Assembly: GCA_028023455.1 (NCBI GenBank)
Contig: JAQFVV010000018.1
Location: 8,416,679 to 8,480,678 of the forward strand
Direction: 5' to 3'
Source of the DNA: Epiperipatus broadwayi
Taxonomy: Eukaryota > Onychophora > Udeonychophora > Euonychophora > Peripatidae
DNA: 64,000 nt
Below the pieces are notes generated by a model. It worked only from the letters and a program-made list of their open reading frames with translations. It did no database searches and was not told the origin of the DNA. Position 1 is the stretch's first letter. The number at the start of each line of letters is the position of its first letter. Positions 62,168 through 64,000 of this stretch are shown piece by piece. The translations under genes and the position numbers were made by a program.

Positions 62168-64000
62168 TCTCTTTTCTCTAGTAACTAAAACTTCTGTCCT
62201 TGTACCAAAATAAAAATAAACTCCATTAGGGTTATATCCTTTTATATTTTATGTAATTTTCATTATTATAGAGCTCTAAATTACTTTTTATTTATATTCG
62301 TTTTTCATAATTTTAATTCCTTTTTACACAACTTATTTATCTTTTTTTTTGGCCACACATTTATTACATTTCTTTTAATAAATATATGAAAGCAATTTAT
62401 CTATCTAACAACTCTACATGTTGTAAAGATCTTTCTTACTCAACAATAGTATAATCAGAATAAAAGATGTACTATCAGATAAAAGATAAATAGCTAGAAA
62501 CAGTTTGAAAATATCTCTTCACTGCAATGATTTTTTATAACTTTAAGATATTAAAAGTGAATAGAAATCAGTCTCAAACCATGTGTGAGAAGGATATCAT
62601 GAAAATATCAAATTATCGACATGAATATGGAGATTCAGATGTTTGATACATAAAATTGATCATAAAATTCATGCATATTGCGAGAGAATTGTCCGAGTTT
62701 TTGAACTGGTAAATGGATTCAATATGGTGGAGTTGGGACGAGAGATGCACTGAAAAACAAAAGATCTTGAATTAACTTGACATTGTATTAACAGCGTTTA
62801 CAATAAATGTTTCCAGAATAAACTAATGAGATCTCAGTTACCACATTCATATTTATTTATTTTTTTAATTTTTAAATAAACATGTAATTTGAATTTCAGT
62901 TTAATTGCTAAACTTAACAGTTTAATGTTATAAATATCTTCAAGCAGACAGTTGTAAAATAGAAAATTATTTGAAAATACCAATAAAGAGGAAATATATT
63001 TTTTCTGTGTCGTTTAACAAAAATAAATATCTATCACTTCTGATTAGCAGTAAAGAAAAAAATAAATTGTGACTGAGACTGCATGATTAAACTTTCATGT
63101 ATGGATCCAATAAAAAACAGTTGCTCTTCAACATTCAGTGATGCGAAAAATAAAAAAGGTAGCTACTTTTGTCACTCAAAAACGACAATTAAATTTATAT
63201 CAATTTTTCATTCCTTAAAGAAGATTACAAAAAGAGCAAAAATAAGTGTCAGATTAGCCAGCGTAAAAAGACATATATTTATTTAAACATTTTAAAATAT
63301 ATAAAAAAAAGAAATTGCTAGTTTGTGTGTGTGCGTGCGTGCGCGCTCTCGCGTATGAAATATTAAAAATAAAATGTTTAAATTTATTTTGAGTTAATTC
63401 CACTCGGTCTAAATTCAATACAGGTAGCAACATATAAATTATAAATTGTCATAAAATAATTTGAAGTCGTACAAAAAATTTTCTTATATCTATTTTGTTA
63501 TTAAAATTAGTACTGTAGTTGTAGTTGTAGTTGTAAAATAATATCCAGAACCTACTTATACATACATGTTCTAGATGTCATTCTGAAGTCTTGCAGATGT
63601 AGGAAGGTCCTCAAACGCTAAGTTTGACAAAATATTTATGTTATGAATTTTATTCAGTTTATCCCACTATAGAATAGTTTTTGTAACACAAAAGTGTAAG
63701 TACAGACTAATACGTAATGCAGTGTTTGAGTTAACAGTTCCTGCTTTATTAATCAGCTGAATAATCTAGACTGGTCAATTAAATGAAATGGTTATTCTCA
63801 TTCCGTCACTTTGGTGCTCCAACATCACACGACTTTTTGAGAAACTAACGCTACAATTAATTTTTTACGTGAACACCTTTTATTTTTTAAATAATTTAAA
63901 ATATACAAGTGTTTGAAATGTTTAATTGCTGTTTCAGTGTTTATAGTAACTATGAGGTTTTATATGTTCTTCCCTCACCAAGGGGTGGATGAGTTTTTTT
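62168..64000. other. Non-coding stretch to window end
   Basis: AT-rich. Contains a (GT)n/(GC) tract followed by a short CT/CG alternation at 63324-63353 and three copies of gtagtt near 63515-63534. No gene recognised; the 67-codon frame at 63083 has no domain. Confidence 0.4.

Overview
The window reads as about 64 kb of AT-rich, gene-poor DNA from an invertebrate animal. The evidence is spliced exons with GT/AG boundaries and very long introns, animal-type non-LTR retrotransposons with APE endonucleases, ZBED/BED-finger hAT and Merlin (ISXO2-domain) DNA transposons, tRNA-derived retroposons and very long TAA microsatellites. I cannot name the species; a mollusc or a cnidarian would both fit. 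No bacterial operon, rRNA, CRISPR array or phage signal is present.

Host genes. A class C GPCR closely resembling GABA-B receptor subunit 2 lies on the minus strand. I can place an exon for TM4 (51835-51957), one for TM5-TM7 (25963-26243) and one for the start of the cytoplasmic coiled-coil tail (15005-15166), with a possible 24-nt micro-exon upstream (52609-52632). Introns are about 11 and 25.6 kb. The splice phases show that at least one small exon, expected to code extracellular loop 2, lies unseen in the 25.6-kb intron. Most of the window from 15 to 52 kb is therefore intron of this gene, filled with mobile elements. Two further candidate terminal exons of unrecognised genes are at 5913-6242 (+) and 54795-54962 (-, with a poly(A) signal).

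Mobile elements, left to right: a decayed LINE RT fragment (2.3-2.7 kb); several foldback or MITE-like inverted repeats (3.3-3.8, 7.6-7.9, 13.2-13.7, 14.5-14.8, 23.4-24.0 kb); a hAT-like remnant (33.9 kb); the 5' half of a LINE on the minus strand (34.5-36.2 kb); a 5'-truncated LINE with APE, RT and zinc-knuckle domains lying between two (TAA)n tracts (37.1-40.3 kb, then 110 perfect repeats); a second LINE split into head-to-head inverted halves with a duplicated 3' end (40.85-43.86 kb); a ZBED-type hAT transposase pseudogene (45.1-47.4 kb); an old arm of a Merlin relative (48.6-49.7 kb); a three-phase trinucleotide microsatellite (51.1-51.4 kb); a 427-bp hAT MITE (55.1-55.5 kb); a tRNA-like retroposon with poly(A) and 15-bp target duplications (57.4-57.6 kb); and a 4.4-kb Merlin element with arms of about 1.6 kb and 8-bp target duplications (57.7-62.2 kb).

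How it fits together: the host locus is a receptor gene whose introns grew by successive insertion. The Merlin copy at 57.7 kb looks young (arms nearly identical), although its transposase is broken by one nonsense codon and one frameshift; the copy at 48.6 kb looks old. Between elements the DNA is simple AT-rich sequence in which I see no genes.
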